A DNA stretch of 7,181 bases. Origin: Candidatus Blautia intestinipullorum (lineage in GTDB: Bacteria; Bacillota; Clostridia; Lachnospirales; Lachnospiraceae). The first letter of the stretch is position 1. Each line of letters opens with the position of its first letter. Both the position numbers and the translations under genes were made by a program. Positions 4,914 through 7,181 of this stretch are shown here, piece by piece. The stretch is taken from assembly GCA_019120475.1 (NCBI GenBank), contig DWVA01000111.1, forward strand, positions 1 through 7,181. Reading direction: 5' to 3'. The notes beneath the pieces are model-generated. The model was given only the letters and a program-made list of their open reading frames with translations. It was not told the DNA's origin and did not search any database.

Positions 4914-7181
4914 TTATTTCATAACGATATTAATGATCTTCTTCGGAACATAGATTTCCTTGATCACGTTTCCGGTAAGCTTATCTGCAATGGCTTCTTT
5001 TCCTTTTGAGATAGCGTCCTCTTTGGAAATTTCCGCCGGGATGCTGATCACGGCCCGGGTTTTTCCATTAATCTGAACCGGAATTTCAATCTCATCGTCT
5101 TTCATTGCCTCCTCGTCGTGAGCCGGCCACTGGGCATGGAAGACAGAATCCGTATTTCCAAGATGTTCCCAGATCTCTTCCGCCACATGAGGAGCAAAAG
5201 GAGCAAGAAGGATAGTGGCGGTACGGATGGTCTCTTTGTCCATTCCGCCTGTCTTCTTCGCAAGATCGATCATCTTATTTGTATATTCCATAAAGCCGGA
5301 AATTACTGTATTCAGGCTGAAGGACTCCAGACGCTGGGTAATATCATAAACCATCTTGTGGCGGATCTTTACCATTTCCTTCGTCTCGGCCACATCTGCG
5401 TCAATACTGTCAAGCGCAAGATTCCAGAAGCGCTTCAGGAAGCGGGAAACGCCGTCGATTCCTCTGTCGTCCCATTCCGCGTCCAGTTCCGGCGGACCTA
5501 CAAACAGCTCGTACATTCTCAGAGAATCACAGCCGTAGTCACGCACGAGATCGTCAGGAGAAACAACGTTTCCTTTAGACTTACTCATCTTGATACCGTT
5601 CTTTCCGGTGATCATACCCTGATTAAACAGCTTGATAAACGGCTCGTCAAAATCGATCACGCCGATATCATAAAGGAATTTTGTATAAAATCTGGAATAC
5701 AGAAGGTGAAGAACCGCATGTTCCACGCCGCCGATATACATATCCACAGGCAGATATTTGTCCGCCTTTTCTCTGGAAACCAGTTCTTTGTCGTTCTTAT
5801 TGTCCACATAGCGCAGGAAATACCAGGAGGAACCGGCCCACTGGGGCATGGTGTTCGTCTCTCTCTTTGCGGGGCCTCCGCAGCAGGGACAGGTGGTATT
5901 TACCCATTCATCAATCGCAGCCAGCGGGGATTCTCCTGTTCCGGTAGGCTGATAGCTTTCTACTTCCGGAAGGGTAAGAGGAAGCTGATCCTCTGGCACA
6001 GGCACGGCGCCGCACTTCGGACAGTGAACAATGGGAATAGGCTCGCCCCAGTAACGCTGACGGGAGAATACCCAGTCGCGCAGCTTATAATTCACTGTTT
6101 TTCTTCCGATTCCCATTTTCTCGATCATCAGTGGGGCTTCCTTTTTCAGGACGGCCGATTCCATGCCGTTCCAGTCGCCGGAGTTGATCATGGTTCCGGA
6201 AGCGTCGGTATAAGCTTCCGTCATGTTTTCAATTTCTTTTCCATCCTTGGCGATAACCTGGATGATGGGAATGTTAAATTTCGTAGCGAACTCGAAGTCC
6301 CTGTCGTCATGGGCGGGTACGCACATGATAGCTCCTGTACCGTAGTCGGCCAGTACGTAATCGGAAAGCCAGATGGGGATCTTCTTTCCATTCAGCGGGT
6401 TAATGGCATAGGAGCCGGTAAATACGCCTGTTTTCTCCTTGTCCTGAAGACGGTCCACATTAGATTTCATGGAAGCGTCGTAGATATATTTGTCAACTGC
6501 TTCTTTTGTTTCCGGAGTCGCCAGAGATGCCGCCAGGGCATGCTCCGGAGCCAGAACCATAAAGGTCGCGCCGTGAAGGGTATCCGGTCTTGTGGTGTAG
6601 ACAGTGATCCTCTCTTCTCTTCCGTCAACCGGGAAGTCCACCTCTGCTCCGTAAGACTTTCCGATCCAGTCTGTCTGCATCTTTTTAACTTTTTCCGGCC
6701 AGTCCAGTTTATCCAGATCGTTCAGAAGGCGGTCCGCATACTTGGTGATGCGCAGCATCCACTGACGGAGATTCTTCTTGGTCACCGGAGAACCACAGCG
6801 TTCGCAGCAGCCGTTTACCACTTCCTCGTTTGCCAGTCCGGTCTTGCAGGACGGACACCAGTTGATCGGAAACTCTTTTTCGTAAGCCAGTCCCTCTTTG
6901 AACATTTTTACAAAGATCCACTGAGTCCATTTGTAGAAATTGGGATCTGTAGTATTGACTTCCATATCCCAGTCATAGATCGCCGCGATATCGTTGATCT
7001 GCTTCTTGATATTTTTCACATTTTCCGCAGTGGAAATAGCAGGGTGAACGCCCATCTTAATGGCGTAATTCTCCGCAGGAAGACCGAATGCGTCCCATCC
7101 CATGGGATGAATCAGATAATATCCCTGCAGCATTTTATAGCGGCTCCATACATCGGAAATCACATATCCTCTCCAATGTCC
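4914..7181 (-). CDS. leuS: Leucyl-tRNA synthetase (N-terminus missing at the right edge)
   Basis: 755 residues of a class Ia aminoacyl-tRNA synthetase are present, open through the right edge; about 45 residues are missing compared with the usual ~800. The enzyme joins leucine to tRNA-Leu in the cytoplasm, using ATP. In window numbering the fragment starts at GHWRGY, the second half of the HIGH region, then HPMGWDAFGLPAEN at 25-38 and NTTDPNFYKWTQWIF near 76-90. A zinc knuckle follows (CPSC at 109-112, then CCERC at 125-129). The CP1 editing domain has TTRPDTLHG at about 196-204 and GTGAIMCVPAHDDRDFEFA near 281-299. A second cysteine cluster is CPKC (387-390) with CPCC (431-434). The signature KMSKS lies at bases 5591-5577. 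The C-terminal end (EIYVPKKIINIV) is complete and typical. Clostridial leuS is often controlled by a T-box leader, but that region lies outside. It is the first visible gene of a likely leuS-larE transcript. Confidence 0.98.
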   Translation of the reverse strand, partial: GHWRGYVISDVWSRYKMLQGYYLIHPMGWDAFGLPAENYAIKMGVHPAISTAENVKNIKKQINDIAAIYDWDMEVNTTDPNFYKWTQWIFVKMFKEGLAYEKEFPINWCPSCKTGLANEEVVNGCCERCGSPVTKKNLRQWMLRITKYADRLLNDLDKLDWPEKVKKMQTDWIGKSYGAEVDFPVDGREERITVYTTRPDTLHGATFMVLAPEHALAASLATPETKEAVDKYIYDASMKSNVDRLQDKEKTGVFTGSYAINPLNGKKIPIWLSDYVLADYGTGAIMCVPAHDDRDFEFATKFNIPIIQVIAKDGKEIENMTEAYTDASGTMINSGDWNGMESAVLKKEAPLMIEKMGIGRKTVNYKLRDWVFSRQRYWGEPIPIVHCPKCGAVPVPEDQLPLTLPEVESYQPTGTGESPLAAIDEWVNTTCPCCGGPAKRETNTMPQWAGSSWYFLRYVDNKNDKELVSREKADKYLPVDMYIGGVEHAVLHLLYSRFYTKFLYDIGVIDFDEPFIKLFNQGMITGKNGIKMSKSKGNVVSPDDLVRDYGCDSLRMYELFVGPPELDAEWDDRGIDGVSRFLKRFWNLALDSIDADVAETKEMVKIRHKMVYDITQRLESFSLNTVISGFMEYTNKMIDLAKKTGGMDKETIRTATILLAPFAPHVAEEIWEHLGNTDSVFHAQWPAHDEEAMKDDEIEIPVQINGKTRAVISIPAEISKEDAISKGKEAIADKLTGNVIKEIYVPKKIINIVMK

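Noticed and set aside
4914..7181. Horizontal transfer or mobile-element signs near leuS/larE
   Set aside because: No terminal repeats, integrase, tRNA target or abrupt composition change was seen; the genes look native.

Overview
The window looks like ordinary chromosomal DNA from a Gram-positive anaerobe of the Clostridia, probably Lachnospiraceae. This rests on the moderate GC content, AGGAGG-type ribosome binding sites, the gene types and the protein flavour (an RqcH of Bacillus/Clostridium type and a small CxC...HGxCxxC protein of a kind common in gut clostridia). The taxonomic call is inference. I see no phage, transposon, CRISPR, tRNA or rRNA signal.

Layout from left to right. (1) Bases 1-86 hold the first 28 codons of a minus-strand gene, tentatively an alpha/beta hydrolase. 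(2) Bases 87-246 are a divergent control region with two back-to-back sigma-A-type promoters and a hairpin. (3) rqcH (247-1995, +) encodes the ribosome quality-control factor RqcH. (4) A minus-strand terminator (1994-2022) overlaps the rqcH stop codon and ends an HD-domain hydrolase gene (2035-2613, -). That gene has a near-consensus promoter and a strong ribosome binding site that does not match its only AUG start. (5) A cupin/AraC-type regulator follows (2731-3699, -). (6) The 150-bp region 3700-3849 separates the regulator from a divergent small Cys/His-rich protein gene (3850-4176, +), and carries an inverted repeat. (7) A LarE-type ATP-pyrophosphatase (4137-4880, -) overlaps the small gene tail to tail by 40 bp. 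(8) leuS (4914-7181, -) lies 33 bp upstream of larE, probably in the same transcript, and its 5' end runs off the right edge.

Functionally, leuS (leucine charging) and rqcH (rescue of stalled 50S subunits with alanine tails) both serve translation, but they are in separate transcription units. LarE acts in sulfur insertion for the nickel-pincer cofactor; no larA, larB or larC is visible here. I found no clear undescribed multi-gene system. The points most worth a second look are the mis-spaced ribosome binding site of the HD gene, the three-cysteine pattern in LarE, the tail-to-tail overlap of the Cys-rich gene with larE, and the inverted repeat beside the AraC-type regulator.
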